A stretch of DNA of 64,000 bases from Kitasatospora phosalacinea (GCF_000717185.1 NZ_JNYE01000019.1:45473-109472); one strand, 5' to 3'; numbered from the stretch's first letter, positions 49,638 to 58,490 are shown. Program-made: numbers and translations. The notes: generated by a model from the letters alone, not told the origin.

Positions 49638-50381
49638 ATGAACGATTCCCGCAACCGGGGCGCGGGCCCCGTGCCGCCGCCGGAGCACGACGAGGCGCAC
49701 GGCGGGGGGCTGGGCGGGCGGTTGAACTGGCTGCGGGCCGCGGTGCTCGGGGCGAACGACGGCGTGGTGTCGACGGCGGGCCTGGTGGTGGGCGTGGCGG
49801 GGGCGAACGCCTCGTCCACCGAGTTGCTGACGGCGGGCCTGGCGGGGCTGCTGGCGGGTTCGCTGTCGATGGCGGCGGGCGAGTACGTGTCGGTGAGCAC
49901 CCAGCGGGACGCGGAGCAGGCGGCGCTGGCGCAGGAGCGGCGGGAGTTGCGGCTGACGCCGGAGGCGGAGCTGGCCGAGCTGGCGGGCCTGTACGAGGCG
50001 AAGGGGCTGGAGCCGGAGCTGGCCCGGCAGGTGGCCGTGCAGTTGACCGCGCACGATGCGCTGGCGGCCCACGCGGAGACCGAACTGGGCATCGATCCGG
50101 ACGAGTTGACGAATCCGTGGCACGCGGCGTGGGCGTCCTTCGCGGCGTTCACGGTGGGTGCGCTGCTGCCGCTGCTGGCGATCGTGCTGCCGCCGCAGTC
50201 GGTGCGGGTGTGGGTGACGGTGGTGGCGGTGCTGGCGGCGCTGGTGCTGACGGGGTGGGCGAGTGCCCGGCTGGGCGGGGCGGAGCCGCGGCGGGCGGTG
50301 CTGCGCAACGTGCTGGGCGGCGGGGTGGCGATGGCCGTGACGTACGCGGTGGGCGTGCTGCTGGGGGCGTCGACGGGCTGA
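49638..50381 (+). CDS. VIT/CCC1-like membrane transporter
   Basis: A 247-residue membrane protein of the vacuolar iron transporter-like family. The N-terminal helix contains L-R-A-A-V-L-G-A-N-D-G-V-V-S-T-A-G-L, the family signature, followed by A-G-S-L-S-M-A-A-G-E-Y-V-S-V. About five transmembrane helices are predicted with a charged cytoplasmic metal-binding loop between them. It probably moves Fe2+ or Mn2+. ATG at 49638. Confidence 0.93.
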   Translation: MNDSRNRGAGPVPPPEHDEAHGGGLGGRLNWLRAAVLGANDGVVSTAGLVVGVAGANASSTELLTAGLAGLLAGSLSMAAGEYVSVSTQRDAEQAALAQERRELRLTPEAELAELAGLYEAKGLEPELARQVAVQLTAHDALAAHAETELGIDPDELTNPWHAAWASFAAFTVGALLPLLAIVLPPQSVRVWVTVVAVLAALVLTGWASARLGGAEPRRAVLRNVLGGGVAMAVTYAVGVLLGASTG

Positions 50382-50394
50382 TCCGGGCACGCGC

Positions 50395-50434
50395 GAGGGG
50401 CCCGGCGCCGGGTGCGTCCCGGTGCGGGCCCCTC
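50395..50434. terminator. Hairpin between convergent genes
   Basis: A perfect 10-bp stem (50395-50404 with 50425-50434) and 20-base loop between the VIT-like and baeRF3 genes. Confidence 0.65.
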
Positions 50435-50448
50435 GGGGGCGGGCGGGG

Positions 50449-51546
50449 TCAGTAGCGCAGGTCGGCGGCGATCCGTCCGGCGTCGGAGAGGGTGCCGTCG
50501 GGGACGAAGCTGACGGTGGCGCCGGTGTCGAGGGCGCGTTCGATGACCTCGTCGACGACGTCCTCGCGGGCGCCGGACCCGCCCTCCTCGGCGGGGACGA
50601 GGTGGTCGCCGTCGTCGCGGGCGGTGGTGCGGAAGTTCTCCTCGACCACCAGCAGGGCGATCCGGCCCTCGGCGGCGGTCTGCCAGACCTCGTCGATCCC
50701 GGCGGCGAAGGCCGTCCGGCCGCGGGCCTTGTCGAGGCGGGCGAGGGCCTCGGTGATCTCCTGGTCGGCGTGCCCGCGGACGGCGGGCTCGACCGTCTGG
50801 CGGACGGTCTCGGCGGTGGCCTGGGCGAGGCCGCCGTGCGGGATCTGCGAGGTGGTGGCCTTGGCGATCGGGCCGACGGCGTCCAGCAGGGCGAGCGCGG
50901 GGGCGTCGCCGACCACGTACAGCGGGCGGGGGTCGGCGGCGAGGACCTTGCCGACGGCGGTGTCGGCCTGCCGCAGGAAGGTCTTGGTCTCCTCGTCGCG
51001 GAAGGTGCTGGGGGTGTCGCCGATCCGCTCCTGGCGCTCGGGGTCGGGGTTGTCGTGGACCCGCACCAGCGGGAGGCCGTGGGCCTTCTCCTCGGTGACG
51101 CGCTCCTGGTTGCCGCCCCACAGGACCACCCGGTCGGCGGCGACCGCGAGCACCCAGTAGGGGCGTTCGGCGATCTGCGAGGAGACCAGGTTGCGGGTGA
51201 GGAAGGTGTCGGACAGGACCACCCGGGCGGGGGCGGTGCGGCCGAGCGACCAGACCTGGTGCTCGCCGGGCGCGGCGAAGATCGCCAGGCCGTCCTCGGC
51301 GTGCACCAGGTCGACCTCGGCGAGCGCCTTGTCGAGCTGCTCCAGGACGTCGATCCGGTCGGCGCGGGAGACCTCGGGATCGGCCTGGACCTTCTCCTTC
51401 GCCTCCGCCACCAGGTTGCGCAGGCGCACCGGGTCCTGCGCGTTGTCCGGCTCGCGGCGGTGCGTGGGCATCAGGATCGACACCGCCGGGTAGGGGCGGG
51501 GCCGGCGCAGCTCGGCGAGGACGGCGGGGCTGAGGGCGGGGTGCAT
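50449..51546 (-). CDS. baeRF3-type (release-factor-like) protein
   Basis: A 365-residue protein of the bacterial/archaeal-eukaryotic-release-factor-like group 3. Features are V-S-I-L-M-P-T-H-R-R, V-L-A-V-A-A-D-R-V-V-L-W, L-Y-V-V-G-D-A-P-A-L-A and a final A-T-V-S-F-V-P-D-G-T-L. The domain is related to eRF1/Pelota L7Ae-type folds and is predicted to act on ribosomes, perhaps in stress. No direct function is established. ATG at 51546. Confidence 0.85.
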   Translation of the reverse strand: MHPALSPAVLAELRRPRPYPAVSILMPTHRREPDNAQDPVRLRNLVAEAKEKVQADPEVSRADRIDVLEQLDKALAEVDLVHAEDGLAIFAAPGEHQVWSLGRTAPARVVLSDTFLTRNLVSSQIAERPYWVLAVAADRVVLWGGNQERVTEEKAHGLPLVRVHDNPDPERQERIGDTPSTFRDEETKTFLRQADTAVGKVLAADPRPLYVVGDAPALALLDAVGPIAKATTSQIPHGGLAQATAETVRQTVEPAVRGHADQEITEALARLDKARGRTAFAAGIDEVWQTAAEGRIALLVVEENFRTTARDDGDHLVPAEEGGSGAREDVVDEVIERALDTGATVSFVPDGTLSDAGRIAADLRY

Positions 51547-51629
51547 GGAGACCCTTTCCGAAGGCGGTTCGGCCTTCTGTGCGTGGACGCGCGAAGCCTG
51601 TGTTCTGCTCCCGAATGTCCCAAATGTAC

Positions 51630-52238
51630 CTATTTGCCCTCCGGGACGTCGAACCGCCGGGCGCGGCGGCGGGCCAGTTGGTGGACGGCGACCAGGACGA
51701 CCGCGCCGAGGGCGTAGCCGAGCAGGTCGGGCAGGTCGAAGGTGGTGCCCAGGACGAGCCGGCTGAGCCGGCTGCTCCGTCCGAGGTCGGCGGGCAGCCC
51801 GCTGGCCTGGAACAGCTCCACCGCCCAGCTGGCGGCCAGCGCGGTGCCGCCCGCGGTCCACGGGCCGAGGCGGGGAGCGGCGGCCACCAGCACGGTGTAC
51901 AGCAACGCCGTGTACAGCGCCCCGCCGAGCAGGGCGGCCGCGCGCTGCGGCGCCGACGCGGGCAGCACCAGCCCGAGCAGCAGTACGGCGGCCGCGCCCG
52001 CCAGCCAGCACATCCGGGCCCGTCGCTCCCCCGGCGGCCCGGCGGAGCGCCGGGCGGCACCCCGCGGGACGCTCGGCGCGGGGCCCGGTTCGGCGCCCGG
52101 TCCGGTGCTCGGTGCGGCGCCCGGTCCGGCGCCCGGTTCGGCCTCCCGATGGGCCGTCACTTCCGGTGCGGGGGGCGCCCGGTGGCCTTCGGGGCGGGGG
52201 TTCGATCGGTGCGGCGGACGCCGGTCGGTGGTGCGCAT
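51630..52238 (-). CDS. DUF2809-like membrane protein
   Basis: A 202-residue protein. The first 70 residues are disordered and rich in P, G and A. Three to four hydrophobic helices follow, with W-A-V-E-L-F-Q-A-S-G-L-P and V-L-G-T-T-F-D-L-P-D-L-L-G-Y, typical of DUF2809. Function unknown. The ATG at 52238 is used; a GTG two codons upstream is possible. Confidence 0.78.
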   Translation of the reverse strand: MRTTDRRPPHRSNPRPEGHRAPPAPEVTAHREAEPGAGPGAAPSTGPGAEPGPAPSVPRGAARRSAGPPGERRARMCWLAGAAAVLLLGLVLPASAPQRAAALLGGALYTALLYTVLVAAAPRLGPWTAGGTALAASWAVELFQASGLPADLGRSSRLSRLVLGTTFDLPDLLGYALGAVVLVAVHQLARRRARRFDVPEGK

Positions 52239-52300
52239 CCGCACAGCCCATCACACGGGCCGGGCCGCACCGTCGCCGGGGCGGACCCTACGGTGGGGGC

Positions 52301-52825
52301 ATGCGGACCATCGAGTTGACCTGCGACCCGGCCTTCGACCGGGCGGTGCGGACGGTGTGGCGGCAGCTGGCCGACGGCGGGGTGGACTCGCTCGCGGACA
52401 ACCCGCACCCGGGGCACCGCCCGCACCTGACCCTGGCGGTGTGCGGGGGGATCGCGCCGGACCGGCTGGCGGCGGTGGACGAACTCCTGTCCGGTGCACT
52501 GCCGTTGCGGGTGCGGCTGTCGGGCCTGCTGTCCTTCGCCGCGCGCAGCCGCCGCCGGGTGCTGTCCTGGGGCGTGGTGCCGGGCCCGGAGCTGGTCGAC
52601 CTGCACCGCGAGGTGTGGCGGCTGCTGGCGGACGAGCCGGACCCCGACCCGCTGTACCTGCCGGGCCGTTGGATGCCGCACCTGGGCCTGACCCGCCGGG
52701 TGGAGCCGGACGCCCTGGCGCTGGCGCACCGGCTGCTGGGCCGCCATCCGGACCTGGTCGGGGTGTTCGACGCGGCCCGCTCCTTCGACGCGGACAGTCG
52801 GTCGACCGTCCCGCTCGGTGCCTGA
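52301..52825 (+). CDS. 2H phosphoesterase (2'-5' RNA ligase-like)
   Basis: A 174-residue protein with two H-x-[TG]-type motifs, R-P-H-L-T-L-A-V and W-M-P-H-L-G-L-T-R, arranged as in the 2H phosphoesterase superfamily. Members include LigT-like 2'-5' RNA ligases and cyclic phosphodiesterases. The second motif has glycine in place of the usual threonine/serine. ATG at 52301. Its stop is 8 bases from the convergent epoxide hydrolase stop. Confidence 0.85.
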   Translation: MRTIELTCDPAFDRAVRTVWRQLADGGVDSLADNPHPGHRPHLTLAVCGGIAPDRLAAVDELLSGALPLRVRLSGLLSFAARSRRRVLSWGVVPGPELVDLHREVWRLLADEPDPDPLYLPGRWMPHLGLTRRVEPDALALAHRLLGRHPDLVGVFDAARSFDADSRSTVPLGA

Positions 52826-52832
52826 CGGCTCG

Positions 52833-53918
52833 TCAGGGCGCTTCGGTGAGCGCGGTGAAGAACTGCCGGACGTCCTCGGCGAGCAGGTCGGGGACCTCCA
52901 TCGCGGCGAAGTGGCCGCCGCGGTCGAACTCCGACCAGTGCCGGACGTGGTAGCGCCGTTCGACCAGCGGGCGGACCGCCAGGGTGATGTCGTGCGCGAA
53001 GACCGCGACGCCGAGCGGGACGGGGCAGGGGGTGGCGCCGCGCGGGGTCTCGCGGGTGAGGCGGGCGGAGGAGGCGGCGGTGGCGGTCAGCCAGTACAGG
53101 CTGACGTCGGTGAGCAGGCGCTCGTCGTCGACGGGGGTGGCCGGGTCGGTCCAGTGCGCGAAGCGTTCGGCGATCCAGGCGAGTTGGCCGACCGGGGAGT
53201 CGGTGAGGGCGTAGCCGAGCGTCTGCGGGGCGGTGGCCTGGAGGGCCTGGTAGGGCGGCCGGTCGGCCTGGAGGGCGCGGACCTTGTCGAGCCGGGCCTC
53301 GTCGGCGGCGGAGAGCGTTCCGGCGTCCGGGTCGGGCGGCAGCGGCAGGTAGGTGACGTGCACGCCGACGACCCGGTCGGGGGCGTGCGCGGCGAGGGCG
53401 GTGGAGATGCCCGCGCCGAAGTCGCCGCCGTGGGCGCCGTAGCGTTCGTAGCCGAGGCGGTGCATGAGTTCGGCCCAGGCGCGGGCGACCCGGGGCACGC
53501 CCCAGCCGCGTTCGCGGGTGGGGCCGGAGAAGCCGAAGCCGGGGATGGACGGCACGACCAGGTGGAAGTCGCGGCGCAGCGGTTCGAGGACGTCCAGGAA
53601 CTCGAGGAAGGAGCCGGGCCAGCCGTGGGTGAGGATCAGCGGGAGGGCGTCGGGGCGGTCGGCGCGCAGGTGCAGGAAGTGGATCCGCTGGCCGTCGATC
53701 TCGGTGGTGTGGTGCGGGAGTCGGTTGAGCCGGGCCTCGTGGGCGCGCCAGTCGTAGCGGGTGCGCCAGTGGTCGGCGAGTCGGCGGAGGCGGGCCAGCG
53801 GGAAGCCGTAGTCCCAGCCGGCGCCGTCGATCTCGTCGGGCCAGCGGGTGCGGGCGAGGCGGTCGGCGAGGTCGTCGAGGTCGGCCTGCGGGACGTGGAC
53901 GCGGAAGGGCTCGATCAT
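52833..53918 (-). CDS. Epoxide hydrolase
   Basis: A 361-residue alpha/beta hydrolase of the epoxide hydrolase family with the N-terminal EHN domain (R-L-A-R-T-R-W-P-D-E). The oxyanion region is L-T-H-G-W-P-G-S-F, the nucleophile lies in H-G-G-D-F-G-A-G, and the catalytic histidine is in R-G-G-H-F-A-A-M-E. It opens epoxides to diols. The ATG at 53918 lies behind a set of palindromes shared with the divergent MarR gene, so it is probably repressed by that regulator. Confidence 0.93.
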   Translation of the reverse strand: MIEPFRVHVPQADLDDLADRLARTRWPDEIDGAGWDYGFPLARLRRLADHWRTRYDWRAHEARLNRLPHHTTEIDGQRIHFLHLRADRPDALPLILTHGWPGSFLEFLDVLEPLRRDFHLVVPSIPGFGFSGPTRERGWGVPRVARAWAELMHRLGYERYGAHGGDFGAGISTALAAHAPDRVVGVHVTYLPLPPDPDAGTLSAADEARLDKVRALQADRPPYQALQATAPQTLGYALTDSPVGQLAWIAERFAHWTDPATPVDDERLLTDVSLYWLTATAASSARLTRETPRGATPCPVPLGVAVFAHDITLAVRPLVERRYHVRHWSEFDRGGHFAAMEVPDLLAEDVRQFFTALTEAP

Positions 53919-53951
53919 GGGTGTCACCTCGGGTGCGGTCGGCGGCGCGAT

Positions 53952-54008
53952 CGTTAGCGCCATAAACGTTCGTCGCACTAACGAAGGTAGACTGTTAGTG
54001 GCACTAAC
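53952..54008. promoter_or_regulatory. MarR operators between epoxide hydrolase and marR-type gene
   Basis: A perfect 15-bp palindrome GTTAGTG-G-CACTAAC lies at 53994-54008. A second, longer dyad with CGTTAG (53952-53957) and CTAACG (53978-53983) precedes it. Both share the GTTAG/CTAAC half-site, suggesting two regulator dimers controlling both divergent genes. Confidence 0.75.
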
Positions 54009-54029
54009 GCAACAGTGGGAGGACCGAGC

Positions 54030-54503
54030 ATGAGCCCCGCACCCGAGGACGCCACGCCCGAACGGCTGCGCGCCATCCCCAGCCGCCTGCTGGCCGGGGC
54101 CGCCGCGGCCGCCGACCGGCTGGTGAACGAGCGGCTGGCCGCCGAGGGCGCCCGCAAGTGGCACTTCGCGGTCCTGGTCGCGCTCGCCGAGACCGGCCCC
54201 GCCAGCCAGTCGGACCTCAGCCGCCGCACCGGCGTCTACCGCAGCGACATGGTCGCCGTCCTGAACGAGCTCGCCGAGGGCGGCCACCTGGTCCGCGAGC
54301 CCGACCCGGTCGACCGGCGCCGCAACGTCATCACCCTCACCCCCGCCGGCCGCGACCGGCTGCACCGCCTGGACGCCCTGGTCACCGCCGCCCAGCAGGA
54401 CCTGCTCGCCCCCCTCTCCCCCGCCGAACAGGCCGAACTCACCCGCCTGCTCGCCCTGCTGGACACCCGCCACCGCCCCCCGCACGGGGGCGAGCACGCC
54501 TGA
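54030..54503 (+). CDS. MarR family transcriptional regulator
   Basis: A 157-residue winged-helix regulator. The recognition region reads A-S-Q-S-D-L-S-R-R-T-G-V-Y-R-S-D-M-V-A-V-L-N-E-L and the wing R-E-P-D-P-V-D-R-R-R-N-V-I-T-L-T. ATG at 54030, with a GGGAGGA site. It is divergent from the epoxide hydrolase gene and separated by GTTAG-type palindromes. Confidence 0.94.
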   Translation: MSPAPEDATPERLRAIPSRLLAGAAAAADRLVNERLAAEGARKWHFAVLVALAETGPASQSDLSRRTGVYRSDMVAVLNELAEGGHLVREPDPVDRRRNVITLTPAGRDRLHRLDALVTAAQQDLLAPLSPAEQAELTRLLALLDTRHRPPHGGEHA

Positions 54504-54553
54504 CGGGCCGTCGGGGCCCTCGGTCGGGGCCCCGGCGGTCCGTCAGGCGGCCG

Positions 54554-55828
54554 TCACCAGTCCGAGTTGGCCGCCCCCAGGCCCAGCAGCACCTGGTCGA
54601 AGCCGTTGCCGTCGCTGTCGTCGGTGTACGACAGCGCGAGGGTGCCGAACGGGGAGGAGGCCACCGCGAGCTGCTCCTGCCGTCCGGCGGTGTCCCGGCT
54701 GACGGACCGGGCGGCCAGGCGCCCGGTGGAGCTGCCGTCGGGGTTGAGGCCCCGGGCCCACACCGCGGGGTCGGCCCCGGCGACGCTCCAGCCGACCACG
54801 GCCGCGCGCCGGTCGTCGATGCCGATGCTCGGGCCGACCGCACCGGCGCCGGTGGAGACCTCGACCTCGGCCGAGCCGGGGGCGCCGGTCGCGGTGAAGG
54901 AGCGGGCCCAGACGCCGCGGGTGCCGGTGTGGTCGGACTCCCAGGCCACCGCGAAGTCGCCGTTGAAGTCGGCGGCCACCGCCGGGTGCTGCTGCTGCCC
55001 GGCACCGGCGCCGTTGGCGCTGCGGCGGGCGAGCGTGACGGCCCCGTTCGCCTTGGCCAGCCCCACCAGGCCGATCTGGTAGGAGCCGTTGCCGTCGGTG
55101 TCCTCGCCCCAGACCACCACGGCGTCGCCGGAGGCGGAGGTCGCCACGTCGGGGTCGTGGTGGGCACCGCCGGTCGCGTTGACCGTCACCTCGTACGCCT
55201 TGGTGGTCGTCCCGGTGTACCCGGCCGCCTTCACGGTGGCCGCCGCGGTGCCCTGGACGTCCTCCCAGACCACGGTGAACGCGACGGCGGTAGTGCTGCC
55301 CGGGGCGCCGTCCGGGTCGACCGCGACGTGCGGGCGGACCTGCTGGCCGTCGGCGTTCGCGTTGGCCCGGCCGGAGCCGAGCAGCGCGCCGGTCGGGGAG
55401 AGCACCCGGTAGACGACGTTGTAGTAGCCGTTGCCGTCCGGGTCCTCCGCCCAGACCACGACGGCGTTGCCCCGGTCGTCGAGCCCGACGTCGGGCTGGC
55501 GGTGCCGCCAGGCGGTGCCCGCCGTGCCGCCCGCCGAGAGCTTCTGCTCGTAGGCGGAGGTTCCGTTGCGGTGGACCCGCACCCACACGTCGCTGTGCGC
55601 GTCGTCGGCCGGGTCGGCGGTGTCGCGGTCGTCCTCCCAGACCACCGCGGTGTCGCCCAGGCGGTTGGCGGCGACCGCGGAGGTGTCCTGGTCGCCGGTG
55701 GCGTCGCTGTTGGCGGTCGTCCAGGAGGCGGGGCCCGCCGCCGCGGCCGGGCCGGCCAGGGCGAGGAGCGCGGCGAGGACGGCGGCGGGGAGCGCGGCGA
55801 GGGCGCCGGGTACGGAGGGCTTACGCAT
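54554..55828 (-). CDS. Secreted beta-repeat protein overlapping phoD
   Basis: A 424-residue exported protein (signal peptide about 1-30). The mature part contains repeats built on a V-V-W-x-x-D or V-V-W-x-E-D core: A-V-V-W-E-D-D-R-D, V-V-V-W-A-E-D-P-D-G-N-G-Y-Y, V-V-W-E-D-V-Q, V-V-V-W-G-E-D-T-D-G-N-G-S and V-A-W-E-S-D. The spacing suggests a beta-propeller with D-x-D-G-N-G-like calcium sites in some blades. The start ATG overlaps the phoD stop (8 bases), so the two are co-expressed and may act together at the surface. Confidence 0.82.
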   Translation of the reverse strand: MRKPSVPGALAALPAAVLAALLALAGPAAAAGPASWTTANSDATGDQDTSAVAANRLGDTAVVWEDDRDTADPADDAHSDVWVRVHRNGTSAYEQKLSAGGTAGTAWRHRQPDVGLDDRGNAVVVWAEDPDGNGYYNVVYRVLSPTGALLGSGRANANADGQQVRPHVAVDPDGAPGSTTAVAFTVVWEDVQGTAAATVKAAGYTGTTTKAYEVTVNATGGAHHDPDVATSASGDAVVVWGEDTDGNGSYQIGLVGLAKANGAVTLARRSANGAGAGQQQHPAVAADFNGDFAVAWESDHTGTRGVWARSFTATGAPGSAEVEVSTGAGAVGPSIGIDDRRAAVVGWSVAGADPAVWARGLNPDGSSTGRLAARSVSRDTAGRQEQLAVASSPFGTLALSYTDDSDGNGFDQVLLGLGAANSDW

Positions 55829-57362
55829 CGGCCAACCCCGGGTGTCCGTCGTGGATGGTGAAGGTCCGGGCGGTGGTCGCCGCGGCGCCGTGCTCGGTCA
55901 CCGTCGCCACCGAGCGGAAGTCCGCGGTGATCTGCGCGGGCGTGATCCGGGTGCGGACGTAGCCGCGCCGGTCGGAGTAGAAGCGCAGGTGCGGGTTGAG
56001 CGCCCCGTTGGGGACGGCCGTGGTGGCACTGCCGTTGCCGCCGCTGGTGATGGAGGTGCAGACCAGTTCGGAGCCGATCGTCGCCGACGACGGGTCCGCG
56101 TAGTCGGCCTTGAGGTCGTTGCCCCAGGAGGCGTGCACGTCGCCGGTGAGGACGACCGGGTTGCGCACCGCCCGGTCGACGATGCCCTGCTGGATCCGCG
56201 CCCGGCTGGCCCGGTAGCCGTCCCAGGCGTCCATGTTCATCGCGCCGGACGCGTTGACGTTGCGGGCGAAGAAGACCTGCTGGCCGATCAGGTCCCAGGT
56301 GCTCAGGTGCCGGCCCAACCCGTCGAGCAGCCAGGCCTCCTGGGCCGCGCCGGTGATCGAGCGGGAGGCCAGGTCGGCGTCGGCGCAGACCTTCGTCCCG
56401 TCGCCGCACGCCTGGTCGTCGCGGAACTGGCGGGTGTCGAGCATGTGGAAGGTGGCCAGGGTGCCCCAGCGGACCCGGCGGTAGAGCTGGATGCTGTTGC
56501 CGGAGGGGGTGGCGGCGGCGCGCAGCGGCATGTTCTCGAAGTACGCCTGGTACGCGGCGGTGCGGCGGGCCGTCCACTGGGCGGCCGTCAGCACGGGGCT
56601 GCTGTCGGCGCGGACCGTGTTGGCGTAGTTGTTCTCCACCTCGTGGTCGTCCGGCACCACCAGCCACGGCGCGATCGCGTGCGCGGCCTGCAGGTCCGGG
56701 TCGGTGCGGTAGAGCGCGTAGCGGCGGCGGTAGTCGGCCAGCGAGACGATCTCGCTGCCCAGGTGCCGGCGCACGCCGGTGGTGCCGGCGCCGCCCTCGT
56801 AGATGTAGTCGCCCAGGTGCAGGATCAGGTCCGGGCGGTCGTCGGCCATCCGGCGGTAGGCGGTGTAGTAGCCGCTCTCGTAGTGGGCGCACGAGGCGAA
56901 CGCCATCGTGAAGTCCCGCCCGACGGCGGTCGGCGACGGCGCGGTGCGGGTGCGGCCCACCGGGGACACGTGCCCCTGGGCGCGGAACCGGTAGTAGTAC
57001 TCCGCGTCCGGGGCGAGGCCGCCCGCCAGCACGTGCACGGAGTGGGCCTGGGCGTAGCGGGCGGTGACCGTGCCGGAGCCGACCAGGGTGGCGAAGCTCT
57101 CGCTGGCGGACACCTGCCAGTCGACGGCGACGTCGGCGTTGGGCATGCCGCCCTGGCCGTCCGCCTCGGTCGGGGCCGGGGCCAGGCGCGTCCAGAGCAC
57201 CACGCTGCTGTCGTCCGGTTCTCCGGAGGCGACGCCGAGCGTGAAGGGGAAGGGGGTGGTGGCGGCGGCCGACGGCTGTGCCGCCGCCCCGAGTTGGAGT
57301 GCGGCGGCACTCGCGGTGCTGAGCCCGCCGAGGAGGAAGATGCGGCGACTGAGGTTGCTCAT
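55821..57362 (-). CDS. phoD: PhoD-type alkaline phosphatase/phosphodiesterase
   Basis: A 513-residue enzyme of the PhoD family. The N-terminus has a Tat signal (S-R-R-I-F-L-L-G-G). The PhoD N-domain (about 38-130) is followed by the metallophosphatase core with S-C-A-H-Y-E-S-G-Y-Y, L-H-L-G-D-Y-I-Y-E, V-P-D-D-H-E-V-E-N-N and L-T-G-D-V-H-A-S-W, the iron/calcium ligands. It hydrolyses phosphate mono- and diesters, including teichoic acids. ATG at 57362. Overlaps the downstream repeat-protein gene by 8 bases. A Pho-box was looked for upstream but not convincingly found. Confidence 0.94.
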   Translation of the reverse strand: MSNLSRRIFLLGGLSTASAAALQLGAAAQPSAAATTPFPFTLGVASGEPDDSSVVLWTRLAPAPTEADGQGGMPNADVAVDWQVSASESFATLVGSGTVTARYAQAHSVHVLAGGLAPDAEYYYRFRAQGHVSPVGRTRTAPSPTAVGRDFTMAFASCAHYESGYYTAYRRMADDRPDLILHLGDYIYEGGAGTTGVRRHLGSEIVSLADYRRRYALYRTDPDLQAAHAIAPWLVVPDDHEVENNYANTVRADSSPVLTAAQWTARRTAAYQAYFENMPLRAAATPSGNSIQLYRRVRWGTLATFHMLDTRQFRDDQACGDGTKVCADADLASRSITGAAQEAWLLDGLGRHLSTWDLIGQQVFFARNVNASGAMNMDAWDGYRASRARIQQGIVDRAVRNPVVLTGDVHASWGNDLKADYADPSSATIGSELVCTSITSGGNGSATTAVPNGALNPHLRFYSDRRGYVRTRITPAQITADFRSVATVTEHGAAATTARTFTIHDGHPGLADA

Positions 57363-57461
57363 GGCCGCCCATGCTGGCGGGCCCGGGTGAACTCCCGCCC
57401 CTTCCGCGGGAACCGCCGAGTGACGCGGTGACGGCGCGAGTTGACATGAACTGGCAGGGCG

Positions 57462-58094
57462 TCAGTGGCGGTGCACCCGGCAGGGGGCGTACTCGTACGG
57501 GGCCTTGAAGCCCTGGACGGGGCGCAGTTCGGCCGTCCAGTCGCCGGAGATGACGCCGCGCCGCAGCAGGAACAACTGGTTGGCGCGGCGGCACAGTTGG
57601 GCGCGGTACTGCTCGACGGCCTCCTCGCCGTTGACGGCGAGCCCGGTGACGAACTCCTCCAGCAGGCAGCTGCCGCAGGCCCCGCCGAGGTGGTGGCGTT
57701 CGCGGCCGATCCCGACCGCCTCCAGGCCCCAGACGGTGACGGTGCCGTCCGGACCGACCCCGGTCAGCAGGGCCTCCGGGGGGCCGTCCGCGGTGCAGGC
57801 CGCCAGCAGGCGGGCCCGGAACGCCTCCGGGTCGACGGCGACCAGCGGCTGGTTCATCCGGCGGGCGGCCACCACCACCAGGTGCGCCAGCACCGTGGCG
57901 ACGGCGGTCACGCAACCCGCGGCCAGCAGCCAGCCGGGGCCGTCACCGAGGCCCAGGCCGACGGCGACGCCCGACCAGAACAGCGCGGAGAGGTAGTCCA
58001 ACGCGCGGGCGCCCTGCCGCGCGACGATCCGCAACGCGGACCAGCCGGCCAGCACCGGGATGACCACCAGCCCGACGGTCTGCCACACACCCAT
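57462..58094 (-). CDS. Membrane protein of unknown function
   Basis: A 210-residue protein with three predicted transmembrane helices in the first 80 residues, then a cytoplasmic domain. The latter has A-C-G-S-C-L-L-E-E-F and later L-C-R-R and P-C-R-V-H-R-H, so cysteines may bind metal or haem. The family is not recognised. The ATG at 58094 is the first plausible start after a low-complexity intergenic stretch. Confidence 0.75.
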   Translation of the reverse strand: MGVWQTVGLVVIPVLAGWSALRIVARQGARALDYLSALFWSGVAVGLGLGDGPGWLLAAGCVTAVATVLAHLVVVAARRMNQPLVAVDPEAFRARLLAACTADGPPEALLTGVGPDGTVTVWGLEAVGIGRERHHLGGACGSCLLEEFVTGLAVNGEEAVEQYRAQLCRRANQLFLLRRGVISGDWTAELRPVQGFKAPYEYAPCRVHRH

Positions 58095-58119
58095 GCCCGC
58101 CCCCTGACTCCCCCTCAGC

Positions 58120-58440
58120 TGAGGATTTCCGCCCGGGGGGAGTTCCAACCTTCGGACCGGGATCCGACACGAACGCAAGGCACTGCGCGCAGCGGGAACG
58201 GGTTCCCGCCCGCGGAGAACTCCAGCCCCGGGCCCGAACCACCCGAAACGGACGCGCTGCGCGCGGCAGGAACGGGCTGCCACCCGAAGGGAGTTCCAGC
58301 CCCAAGGCCCGGCACGAACACACGGCGCGCGGCGAAGCGGAGCAGGGCGGAGAGCGGACGCGAAGCGCTGCGCGCAGCGGGAACCGGACCCCGCCCGCGG
58401 AGAACCCCAACCCCCTGACCCGGGCCCGGCGCGGATGCGT
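58120..58440. repeat. Imperfect long intergenic repeats
   Basis: The 396-base gap between the membrane protein and the macrodomain gene contains three diverged copies of a 70-110 base unit. Each starts with CTGCGCGCRGC-GGGAAC (near 58183, 58257 and 58367) and carries GGAGAACYCCA or GGAGTTCCA and CCCGAACC/CCCGGCACG-like segments. No gene is seen in it. The units may form hairpins or bind a regulator. Confidence 0.6.
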
Positions 58441-58490
58441 GGCGGGGGGGAGCGCTGTGCGTTGTGTGCAGGGGTGCCCCCCGGGAGGGG

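Noticed and set aside
48824..52060. A 1078-residue minus-strand open frame
   Set aside because: It crosses the VIT-like gene antisense and is out of frame with baeRF3; composition is R/P/A-rich shadow sequence of GC-rich DNA without domain motifs.
54158..55861. A 567-residue plus-strand open frame
   Set aside because: It runs out of frame through the MarR gene and antisense to the secreted repeat protein; V/G/A/R-rich composition without domains.
57421..57452. Pho-box upstream of phoD
   Set aside because: GTTCA- and GTCAC-like fragments are present on the minus strand, but they do not form the 11-base direct-repeat spacing expected for PhoP binding.
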